Shown piece after piece: positions 41,577-48,932 of a stretch of 49,521 nucleotides of DNA; the first letter of the stretch is position 1, and each line of letters starts with the position of its first letter. The notes beneath the pieces are model-generated. The model saw nothing but the letters and a program-made list of their open reading frames with translations. It was not told where the DNA came from and made no database searches. Made by a program: the position numbers and the translations under genes. The stretch comes from Clostridia bacterium (lineage in GTDB: Bacteria; Bacillota; Clostridia; Christensenellales; Aristaeellaceae). The stretch spans positions 1 to 49,521 of the forward strand of contig JAFPWU010000026.1 of assembly GCA_017412715.1 (NCBI GenBank), given 5' to 3'.

Positions 41577-42338
41577 TCAGCGGGCAATGCCTGCGGCATC
41601 TCTCCGGCCGAAGATGGCGGTTCCGATCCGGACCATCGTAGCCCCTTCCTCCACGGCGGTTTCAAAGTCCCCGGTCATGCCCATGGAGAGCACCGGCCCG
41701 CGGAATTCCGGATCCCCGGTGTCGATCAGCCCCTTGGCCGCCAGGTCCATGGCCAGGATCCGCAGCTCCCGGAAGAATCCCCGGTTGCTTTCCGGGTCCT
41801 CCGTGGGCGGGGCGGAGGTCATCAGCCCCAGTACCTTCACGTGGGGCAGGGCGGAGATCTCCTTCGCGGCCTCCCCGGCTGCATCCGGAGCAAAGCCGAA
41901 TTTGCTGGCCTCCCCAGCGGCGTTGACCTCCAGCAGCACCCGGACCGTCAGATCCCTTTTGGCAGCTTCCTTTTCGATCTGCTCCGCCAGGGAAACCGAG
42001 TCCACCGAGTGAATCAGCGCGGCCCGGCCCATCAGGTATTTCACCTTGTTTTTCTGCAGGTGGCCGATCATGTGCCACCGGATGGAAGACGGGTTTTCCG
42101 AGGAATCGTGACGATCCATCTTTGCCGCCATCTCCTGGACATAGTTTTCCCCGAAATCCTCGGCCCCGGAGGCCCGGGCTTCCAGAATATCCTCATAGGG
42201 CTTCAGCTTGCTGACGGCGATCAGGGTCACGTCCTCCGGATCCCGCCCTGCTCTTTTACAGGCCGCCCGAATCCTTGCGCGGACCGTTTCCAGGTTTTTT
42301 CCGATTTCCGATTCCTGATGGTTTTCATGGGGTGTCAA
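41577..42338 (-). CDS. YggS-type pyridoxal-phosphate homeostasis protein
   Basis: 253 residues. The PLP-binding Lys is in VTLIAVSKLKPYEDI; EDFGENYVQEMAAK, WHMIGHLQKNKVKYL and the C-terminal LSMGMTGDFETAVEEGATMVR are hallmarks of the YggS/PROSC family. It buffers PLP supply in the cytoplasm and has no known catalytic activity. The TTG at 42338 is preferred because AAGGAAGG lies 7 bases before it; a start 30 codons further gives an unconserved tail. Its upstream region is shared with the divergent MocR-like gene. Confidence 0.92.
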   Translation of the reverse strand: MTPHENHQESEIGKNLETVRARIRAACKRAGRDPEDVTLIAVSKLKPYEDILEARASGAEDFGENYVQEMAAKMDRHDSSENPSSIRWHMIGHLQKNKVKYLMGRAALIHSVDSVSLAEQIEKEAAKRDLTVRVLLEVNAAGEASKFGFAPDAAGEAAKEISALPHVKVLGLMTSAPPTEDPESNRGFFRELRILAMDLAAKGLIDTGDPEFRGPVLSMGMTGDFETAVEEGATMVRIGTAIFGRRDAAGIAR

Positions 42339-42365
42339 GGGGGATCCTTCCTTTCCTGCGCGCCA

Positions 42366-42394
42366 TTGCGGTTCTTTCTTACCTGCGCTATACT
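42366..42394 (+). promoter_or_regulatory. sigma-70 type promoter for the MocR-like gene
   Basis: TTGCGG (42366-42371), 17 bases, TATACT (42389-42394), leaving a leader of about 120 bases. It overlaps the start region of yggS on the other strand, so divergent regulation is possible. Confidence 0.7.
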
Positions 42395-42522
42395 TGTGCC
42401 GGAATCCGTTCAGGGAACGCTGAATCAATGCCCCGGGGCGGTCCGCCGGAGGGAGGGCGGCTTTCGGCGCTTCCTACAAAATGAGTCCATGGGGCCGTCC
42501 CATGGACGGGGGAGGGGAAAGC

Positions 42523-43611
42523 ATGGGCAGAACAGCCTACGGGGAACTGTATGAAAAAATCCGGCGGGAGATCATCTCCGGGGGATATCCTTACGGCAGC
42601 AGGCTTCCGGGCAAACGCGTTCTGGCGGAGCAGAACGGCATCAGCGTCATTACGGCGGCCCATGCCCTGGAGATGCTGGCGGACGAGGGATACGTGGAAA
42701 TGCGGGAACGCAGCGGATGCTATGCCGCCTACCGGGCGTCCGACGATTTCCCCGGCCGGGAGCCTGAGGAGCCCTCCCGCAGGGAGATGCCGGAGGTTCC
42801 TTCCTCCGCGGATGTGGACGGGATTTCCTTCGCGCTGCTGGCAAAAAGAATTCGCGGGGTGCTGGCGGAGCAGGGGGAAAAGCTGCTGGAGAAAACGCCG
42901 AACCAGGGGCTGTTGCTCCTTCGGCAGTCCCTTTCCGGATACCTGGCCAGATCCAGGGGCATCCTGGCGGAACCGGAGCAGATCATCCTGGGGGCCGGAG
43001 CCGAATACCTCTACGGCCTGCTGACGGAGATCCTCGGCGGGGAGCGGATCTGGGCCATCGAGCAGCCGTCCTACGAAAAGATCGAACAGGTTTACGCGGC
43101 ACGGGGCATCCGCCTGGACCGGCTGCCCCTGGGCCGGAACGGGCTTCAGTCGGAGCCCCTCAGGCGGACGAAGGCCGGCGTGCTGCATATTTCTCCTTAC
43201 CGCTCCTACCCCAGCGACGTGACGGCCTCCGCGTCCAAACGGGCGGAGTATCTGAAATGGGGCGAGGAGGAAGGGCGGGTGATCATCGAGGATGATTATG
43301 AAAGCGAATTCGCCATTCAGCGGAAGCCCATGGATACCCTTTTCTCCCAGGCCGTCCGGGGGAATGTGATCTATCTGAACAGCTTCAGCCGGACCATCTC
43401 CTCCTCCCTGCGGGCGGGATACATGGTGCTGCCGAAGAACCTGCTGCCCCTGTATCACGAAAGGGCTGGGTTCTATTCCTGCACGGTGCCCGCGCTGGAG
43501 CAGTATCTGCTGGCCTCGCTCCTGGACAGCGGTGATTTTGAGCGGCATATCAGGCGGGTCAGGAGAAAACTGAGAGCGGGAGAGGTCGGACAGGGAAAAC
43601 AGGAAAGATGA
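42523..43611 (+). CDS. MocR/GntR-type regulator, short, with altered PLP site
   Basis: 362 residues. N-terminal GntR winged helix (about 1-75: LYEKIRREIISGGYPYGSRL, EMLADEGYVEMR) followed by an aminotransferase-like fold (about 115-360: GAGAEYLYGLL, VIIEDDYESEF). The family normally has a Schiff-base Lys in S-K-T; here Arg290 stands in that place (SFSRTISSSLR). The protein also ends about 80 residues early, just after ERHIRRVRRKLR, so the last domain is missing. Both changes argue against PLP chemistry, so it may be a repurposed regulator or a decaying gene. The ATG at 42523 follows GGGAGGGG; the frame is open further upstream. Confidence 0.82.
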   Translation: MGRTAYGELYEKIRREIISGGYPYGSRLPGKRVLAEQNGISVITAAHALEMLADEGYVEMRERSGCYAAYRASDDFPGREPEEPSRREMPEVPSSADVDGISFALLAKRIRGVLAEQGEKLLEKTPNQGLLLLRQSLSGYLARSRGILAEPEQIILGAGAEYLYGLLTEILGGERIWAIEQPSYEKIEQVYAARGIRLDRLPLGRNGLQSEPLRRTKAGVLHISPYRSYPSDVTASASKRAEYLKWGEEEGRVIIEDDYESEFAIQRKPMDTLFSQAVRGNVIYLNSFSRTISSSLRAGYMVLPKNLLPLYHERAGFYSCTVPALEQYLLASLLDSGDFERHIRRVRRKLRAGEVGQGKQER

Positions 43612-43614
43612 AAG

Positions 43615-43685
43615 CGGCGGGCGCCGTTTTTCTCAGCAGACGCCCGCCGGAGGAGACCGGAATCAGCGTTTCATCGGGAAACGCT
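43615..43685 (+). terminator. double-hairpin terminator after the MocR-like gene
   Basis: First hairpin: CGGCGGGCG (43615-43623) with CGCCCGCCG (43641-43649). Second: AGCGTTTC (43665-43672) with GAAACGCT (43678-43685), then GTTTTTTTATT, a good intrinsic terminator. Confidence 0.85.
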
Positions 43686-43691
43686 GTTTTT

Positions 43692-45338
43692 TTATTCTGA
43701 TGATTCCGCGCTTTCCTGCGGCTGCGGTTTTTCCTGACCGGAGGCGGGACCGTGGTAGCGCATGCCCAGCATGGTGATATCGTCAAACTGCGGGGCCTCG
43801 CCGACGAAGGCGTCAATGGCCTGCCGGACATTGCCCAGCAGCGTTTCCGGATCCGCGTCCGGATCCCGGTTCATCGCCGCCAGCATGCGGTCCGTTCCGA
43901 ACAGCTCATCCCGGGCATCCGTGGCCTCCGGCACGCCGTCGGTGTAGACGAAGAGGCTGTCCCCGGGGTGCATCTCGAATTCATGCTCCCGGAAGCGGAT
44001 GCCATCCATCACCGCCACCACGGGAGAATGGCGGTAGACCACCAGCTCGTACTGGCCGCCGGCGCGGCGGATGACGGGATGCTCATGGCCGGCGTTGGCC
44101 GCCAGGCCCTTGCCGGTGGAAAGATCCAGAATGCCGATCCAGACCGTGACGAACATCTCCGCTTCGTTGCCGTCGCAGAGCTGGCTGTTTACGCTGGAGA
44201 GAATCTGGGTGGGGCTTTCGCCCAGCAGTGCCCGGTTCTTGATCAGCGTTTTGGCGATCACCATGAACAGGGCCGCGGGAACGCCCTTGCCGCTGACGTC
44301 CGCCATCACCATGCACAGATGATTGTCATCCACAAAGAAGAAATCGTAGAAGTCTCCGCCCACTTCCTTGGCCGGGTTCATGGTAGCGTAGATATCCAGC
44401 TCCTTCCGGTCCGGGAAGGGCGGGAAGATTCGGGGCAGCATGTCCGCCTGAATCTGGGTGGCCACGTTCAGCTCCGTGCCGATGCGCTCCTTATCCGCGG
44501 TGATGACCCGGATATTCTCAATATAATTACGGATATCCGATTCCATGTGGGTAATGGATTCCGACAGCTCCTGAATTTCGTCCCTGGTCCGGATCCCTTC
44601 CAGGGAAGTGGTGGTGACCGTTTCGTTCTGGGCGAACTCCGTTACGTTGTCCCGGATCCGCACCAGGGGCTTGACGGCGTTCCGGCGCAGGATGAACCAG
44701 TAAACCGCGCTGAAGATCGCCAGCACCCCCAGGGAAGCCAGAATCATATTGAAGATATAGGAGTTCAGCGTGGAGATGATGACGGGCATGAACACGTCCA
44801 CCAGCAGCAGCGCCACCGTTTTTCCCTGGCTGTCCTTGACGGGCAGCAGGCTGGAGGAGAGGTAGCCGTATTTCGGGGATTTGCGGATGAGATAGCTCTT
44901 TGGCCGGGTGCCCTGGGTATAGGAGTCCCAGACCTCATCAAAATATCCGCCGATGGGATCCAGGCTGCCCAGGGGAGTGCCGGTGGAATCAAAGACGTAG
45001 CGGATGGTATGATCCTCATTCACGGTGACCATGTAGATCCACGCCACGTTTGTGTTCTCCGCCACGGAGCGGATGAAATCCGAGATCTCCGCGTAGTGCT
45101 CATCCTCGGTCCAGGTCTGGGTATATTTGGCCACCTGATCGTGGTCGATGTTCGCGAGAATCACGTCTCCGATCTGATAGCCGTGATCGTTATAGAGCTT
45201 TCGGATGGTGTGCTCGTACTGGTAATAGCCGATGAATGTGGAAACCGCGCAGATCAGGGCGGTCAGCAGCAGGATGCTCAGGAGCAGTTTTTTGCTGAGA
45301 CCGAAGCGGAAACGCATTGGTTTTTTCTTAGAACTCAT
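43692..45338 (-). CDS. membrane sensor SpoIIE/RsbU-type protein phosphatase
   Basis: 548 residues. Two membrane helices (about 19-41 and 190-213) flank an extracytoplasmic sensor region (about 42-188), then a HAMP-like linker (about 214-275), a coiled coil and a PP2C-type SpoIIE domain (about 310-530). Metal ligands are in VGGDFYDFFFVDD and MVMADVSGKGVPAALFM; QFDDITMLGM ends the domain. Such phosphatases act on STAS anti-anti-sigma proteins in partner switching. It is the third gene of the MATE-HATPase/GNAT operon and overlaps the GNAT gene by 4 bp. No STAS protein is nearby. Confidence 0.92.
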   Translation of the reverse strand: MSSKKKPMRFRFGLSKKLLLSILLLTALICAVSTFIGYYQYEHTIRKLYNDHGYQIGDVILANIDHDQVAKYTQTWTEDEHYAEISDFIRSVAENTNVAWIYMVTVNEDHTIRYVFDSTGTPLGSLDPIGGYFDEVWDSYTQGTRPKSYLIRKSPKYGYLSSSLLPVKDSQGKTVALLLVDVFMPVIISTLNSYIFNMILASLGVLAIFSAVYWFILRRNAVKPLVRIRDNVTEFAQNETVTTTSLEGIRTRDEIQELSESITHMESDIRNYIENIRVITADKERIGTELNVATQIQADMLPRIFPPFPDRKELDIYATMNPAKEVGGDFYDFFFVDDNHLCMVMADVSGKGVPAALFMVIAKTLIKNRALLGESPTQILSSVNSQLCDGNEAEMFVTVWIGILDLSTGKGLAANAGHEHPVIRRAGGQYELVVYRHSPVVAVMDGIRFREHEFEMHPGDSLFVYTDGVPEATDARDELFGTDRMLAAMNRDPDADPETLLGNVRQAIDAFVGEAPQFDDITMLGMRYHGPASGQEKPQPQESAESSE

Positions 45339-45931
45339 ATTTGACCTCCATTCTCCGGATCGGCCAGTTCCTTCATGTAGAAAACCGCGTCGCAGATGCA
45401 GTGGACCTGCCGGCAGTAAATGCAGTAGATTTCCAGATGATGCCAGGGGCGGATCAGCTCCGAGATGACCCGGTACCCGTGGGTATCGAAGATATGCCGC
45501 ATGGGAACCACTCCCGCGGGGGAGCGCATGGCCGTGGCCAGGATCATCTTCGCGCCCCGGTCCCGCATGACCGGCTCCACGTCCCGGATGAAGGAGGTGC
45601 AGATGCCGTGCTGCTGATACTCCCGGAGGACGCTGGAGGTTTTATAGACCCCCACCGGGGTTTCCGGGTCCCAGCCGCGCAGCGCCTCGGGAGGCTGTGC
45701 GGCGTGCAGATCGGAGAGGGCCTCCCGGAGGGGGGCCACATAGGCGTAGAAATAGGACACGATGATGCCTTCCCGGTCTGCGTCCGTCATTACGTAGAAC
45801 AGGGTACCCTCCCGGCGGAGAATCTCCTGAAGATCCTCCAGGGTATAGTAATCCGGGGAGATGTATTCGTCAATCTGACGCTTAATCTCCGGCAGATCCT
45901 GCTGCTCGGCGAAGCGAGTTTCCAGCTTCAT
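45335..45931 (-). CDS. GNAT-like acetyltransferase with Cys-rich tail
   Basis: 198 residues. The pattern GTLFYVMTDADREGIIVSYF, VYKTSSVLREYQQHGICTSF and GAKMILATAMRSPAGVVPMR fits a GNAT fold, though the acetyl-CoA loop is weak (REYQQHGICT instead of R/QxxGxG/A). Near the C-terminus is C-x2-C-x4-C-x-C (CIYCRQVHCICDA), unusual for GNATs and possibly metal binding. It starts 3 bases after the MATE-HATPase stop and overlaps the phosphatase start by 4 bp. Substrate unknown. Confidence 0.72.
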   Translation of the reverse strand: MKLETRFAEQQDLPEIKRQIDEYISPDYYTLEDLQEILRREGTLFYVMTDADREGIIVSYFYAYVAPLREALSDLHAAQPPEALRGWDPETPVGVYKTSSVLREYQQHGICTSFIRDVEPVMRDRGAKMILATAMRSPAGVVPMRHIFDTHGYRVISELIRPWHHLEIYCIYCRQVHCICDAVFYMKELADPENGGQI

Positions 45932-45934
45932 GGC

Positions 45935-47725
45935 TCAGTCTCCTTTCAGGGCGATCTGAAGCGTATTGACGCCGAAGGTGCTTTGATAATTGATATTCTC
46001 CACGATCTTCATAATGATGTGGACGCCCATATACATATCCTCCCGGAGCCCGTCCGATTCGGGCAGGGAGACAAAGGGGTTGAAGGGAATTCCGCTGTAG
46101 CGGATGCGGATGCCTCTGGCAGCGCCGAAGCAGTAGGCCCGAAGATCGAACCGAAGCTCCCGGATGCCCCGATCCTCGTTCACCTGGCGGATGAGGGTCA
46201 TCACTTCCTCCATGCTCATTTCCAGCTGCATGGTGGAGCGGGGACTCATGCCGTTGGCCTCGCAGAAGCGGCTGATCCGCTCGCTGGCGGTTACGATATT
46301 CTCCAGATCCGCCTCCACGGAGAAATTCAGCACCCGGCCTTTTTTCTCATCCTCCAGATCGTTCATCAGATAACGGGAATCCGAGGGATGGCGCCGGTGA
46401 TGGAGTCCCGTCGCCGCCCACCAGACCAGGACCGCCCCCAGCTCCGCCGTCAGCAGGAAGGAGAACAGGGAGGCGCCGGTGAGAATGGTCAGGCGCAGGG
46501 CGATCCAGGCGGTCAGAATCGTCCGCAGGAAGATCAGCGCATTGGCCCAGATGTTCCGGTAGGTCATATTATAATACGTGGACAGCAGATTCAGGAAGAG
46601 GGCGGGAAAAAGAGAGAGGGACAGCCACAGCAGGGGAATCAGGATATTGCCGGGCAGACCGTACATCTTCGTGATGACGCCGGACAGCGCCAGGGACAGC
46701 ACAAGGAAAACAGCGCCGGAGACGCAGCCTGTCTTCCATTCCTCCCGGAGAAGCAGGCGGCAGCTTCCGTGATCTTTTTCCCCGCTGAAAACGCTCAGCA
46801 TGACGCCCCCCGCGGCGGGAACTCCCAGGGTTACGCAGTCCCCGAAGCCGGAAAGGCCGTTGACGGCGGTAAAGACCGCCACCAGACCGGAACCTCCGTG
46901 GCGAAGGAGAATTCCGTTGATGATCAGCAGCCGGACCGTGGCGCAGAGATTATTGAAGGCGGAGGGGAAACCCGCGGAAGCCACGTGATGCCAGTCCGCC
47001 CGGCGAATCCACTGCAGGCGCCAGCGATAGGGGCTCCCCTTTGCAAAGAGGCGGAACATTCCGAAGAGAAAGGCGGCGGCGGTGGCCAGAACGCTGGCCA
47101 GCCCCGCGCCGAAGACGCCCATATCCAGGAAATAGACAAAAAGCACGTCCAGCACGATATTGATGACGGTCATGCCGGTCATCATCCAGGTGACGTCGGC
47201 ATTTTTGCCGTCCAGGCGCAGATACCAGAAGGGAATATAGAGCCCGATTTTGGGCAGGGCGCCGATCAGCGTGATGACCACATACTGCATGACGTAGTCC
47301 CGGGTGGCCCCCTCCGCCCCCAGAAAGGAGACGATGGGTTCCCGGAAGAGGAGACCCAGCAGGGTGATCAGGAGGGAGACCAGCAGGGAGGTGTTCAGCC
47401 CGGTGCAGAAATAAGCGTCCCGCTGCTGGGAATTGCCCATCCCGATGGCCCGGGCGGCGGGAATCTCGGTGCCGGCGGCGAGAAAGGAACCCACGACGCA
47501 CAGCGCCCAATAGACCGGCAGGCTGAGGGTGATGGCCGCCAGGGCGTCCTGGCCCAGACGACGGCCTACCAGGATTCCGTCCACCACGACATTGATATTT
47601 ACGCTCAGGATAGAGAGCATCCCCGAGATGACGGCCTTGCGGTACGTGCTTTGGATGAAAAGGGCATTCTGGGCCAGCCCGGTGTCCTCCCTGGATTCCC
47701 GGATCGTACTCATGGGCGGATTCAA
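45935..47725 (-). CDS. MATE efflux transporter fused to a HATPase (RsbW-like) domain
   Basis: 596 residues. About 1-450 are a MATE-type transporter with 12 helices (early SILSVNINVVVDGILVGRRL; LGVPAAGGVMLS later). About 460-596 resemble a HATPase_c_2 domain of anti-sigma kinases (STMQLEMSMEEVMTLIRQVN; IRYSGIPFNPF; DMYMGVHIIMKIVENINYQS). Asn of the N box and Asp of the G1 box are not in their expected places, so ATP binding is doubtful. First gene of a three-gene operon with GNAT and SpoIIE phosphatase. TTG at 47725 or ATG at 47713 are both possible. Promoter at 47771-47800. Confidence 0.85.
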   Translation of the reverse strand: MNPPMSTIRESREDTGLAQNALFIQSTYRKAVISGMLSILSVNINVVVDGILVGRRLGQDALAAITLSLPVYWALCVVGSFLAAGTEIPAARAIGMGNSQQRDAYFCTGLNTSLLVSLLITLLGLLFREPIVSFLGAEGATRDYVMQYVVITLIGALPKIGLYIPFWYLRLDGKNADVTWMMTGMTVINIVLDVLFVYFLDMGVFGAGLASVLATAAAFLFGMFRLFAKGSPYRWRLQWIRRADWHHVASAGFPSAFNNLCATVRLLIINGILLRHGGSGLVAVFTAVNGLSGFGDCVTLGVPAAGGVMLSVFSGEKDHGSCRLLLREEWKTGCVSGAVFLVLSLALSGVITKMYGLPGNILIPLLWLSLSLFPALFLNLLSTYYNMTYRNIWANALIFLRTILTAWIALRLTILTGASLFSFLLTAELGAVLVWWAATGLHHRRHPSDSRYLMNDLEDEKKGRVLNFSVEADLENIVTASERISRFCEANGMSPRSTMQLEMSMEEVMTLIRQVNEDRGIRELRFDLRAYCFGAARGIRIRYSGIPFNPFVSLPESDGLREDMYMGVHIIMKIVENINYQSTFGVNTLQIALKGD

Positions 47726-47770
47726 ACCTCTTTCCTGTCAGCGCTCTTTCGCGGTTAAATAAGCAGAGCG

Positions 47771-47800
47771 ATTATAGCATTTCGGGCGGGAGGGCGTCAA
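47771..47800 (-). promoter_or_regulatory. sigma-70 type promoter for the MATE-HATPase operon
   Basis: On the minus strand: TTGACG (47800-47795), 18 bases, TATAAT (47776-47771). It overlaps the tail of the mscS intergenic space, so the operon is separate from mscS. Confidence 0.8.
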
Positions 47801-47820
47801 TGAAAACGCCCCCCATGGGC

Positions 47821-48654
47821 TCATCTCATATGCACATTGAGGTGAGGATAGGTCATTTCCACGCCGTGATCGGCGAAGGCGGCATACAGGGCTTCGTTCA
47901 GGGCGCGCTTCACCGTAATAAAATCCTCGCCGTCGGACCAGACCAGCACGGAATACTCGATCGCCGAGTCCCCGTATTTTTCCAGCGCGACCACCGGAGC
48001 CGGATCCGGCAGAATCCCCTCCACCCGGGAAATCGCGATCATGACGGCCTCCCGAACCCGGGCGGGAGGACTGTCATAGGAGGCGGAAACCGTCAGGTCC
48101 ACCCGCCGCTTTCCCGCTTCGCTGTAATTGATGACCCGGCCGGAGGAAATGCTGCTGTTGGGAATATAGATCATCTTTCCGTCGGGGGTGGCCAGGCGGG
48201 TATGCATCATGCGGATTTCCTGCACGGTGCCGGTGATGCCGTCATGCTCGATAAAATGCCCCGTTTCGAAGGGATGGGTGGCCAGAATAATAAAGCCGCC
48301 GGCCAAATTGCTCAGAACGCCCTGCAGCGCCAGGGAGACGGCCAGGCCGAAGAGCCCCAGCAGGGCTACGAAGGAGGTGACAGGAATGCCGATATAGTTC
48401 GCGACCGTCAGGACCACCACCAGATCCAGCAGAATCCGCAGCATGGTTCGGAGCATGGTATGCATGGTCTGGGGCACCGAGGTGCGGTTCAGACCTTTTT
48501 CGACCAGCTTCAGCACCAGCCGGACCAGCAGCAGTCCTCCTGCCAGCCCTCCCGCAGCGATCAGGGCTGTTTTCAGATCCGTATTTTTGAAGATATCCAC
48601 GTATTCCTGCACGGTTTCCTCGGTGGGGACCTGCACGACTGAATCCAGGCTCAT
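47821..48654 (-). CDS. MscS-type mechanosensitive channel
   Basis: 277 residues. N-terminal helices (about 30-50 and 70-100), then the pore-lining TM3 GLFGLAVSLALQGVLSNLAG with the Gly/Ala pattern, followed by the beta domain (FEHDGITGTVQEIRMMHTRL-like, IYIPNSSISSGRVINYS) and the C-terminal alpha-beta cage. It opens on membrane tension to release solutes at osmotic downshock. GGAGGTGC lies before the ATG. It precedes the MATE operon on the same strand, which has its own promoter. Confidence 0.93.
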   Translation of the reverse strand: MSLDSVVQVPTEETVQEYVDIFKNTDLKTALIAAGGLAGGLLLVRLVLKLVEKGLNRTSVPQTMHTMLRTMLRILLDLVVVLTVANYIGIPVTSFVALLGLFGLAVSLALQGVLSNLAGGFIILATHPFETGHFIEHDGITGTVQEIRMMHTRLATPDGKMIYIPNSSISSGRVINYSEAGKRRVDLTVSASYDSPPARVREAVMIAISRVEGILPDPAPVVALEKYGDSAIEYSVLVWSDGEDFITVKRALNEALYAAFADHGVEMTYPHLNVHMR

Positions 48655-48932
48655 GCTTGCTGCACCTCCGAATATTGATGGGGAAGGACGGCGGAAGATT
48701 ATTATCCGATCAAAACATCAGGGTGAACCCCCGGGGAACATTTCCCGCATCATCATAGCACAATCCTGCCAAAGGTTCCATACGGATGCTGCGACAGAAC
48801 CAGGACGGGGCCGGGAGCCAAAAAATTTTCTCGGAAATGAACAAAAATATAGTAGCGAAACGGAGGTCTTTTATTGTATACTTGTTCAGGACAATCCAAT
48901 ATCTTTGATACGAACAGGAGGGAAATGGTCAC
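48655..48932. other. divergent gap between mscS and the Fe-S scaffold gene
   Basis: 278 bp, AT-richer than the genes. It holds the mscS ribosome site on the left. Near the right end is TTGTTCAGGACAATCC (TTGT/ACAA arms, from about 48892) and a TATACT at about 48880; no clear -35/-10 pair with good spacing is seen. AGGAGGG at 48916-48922 is the ribosome site of the next gene. Confidence 0.5.
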
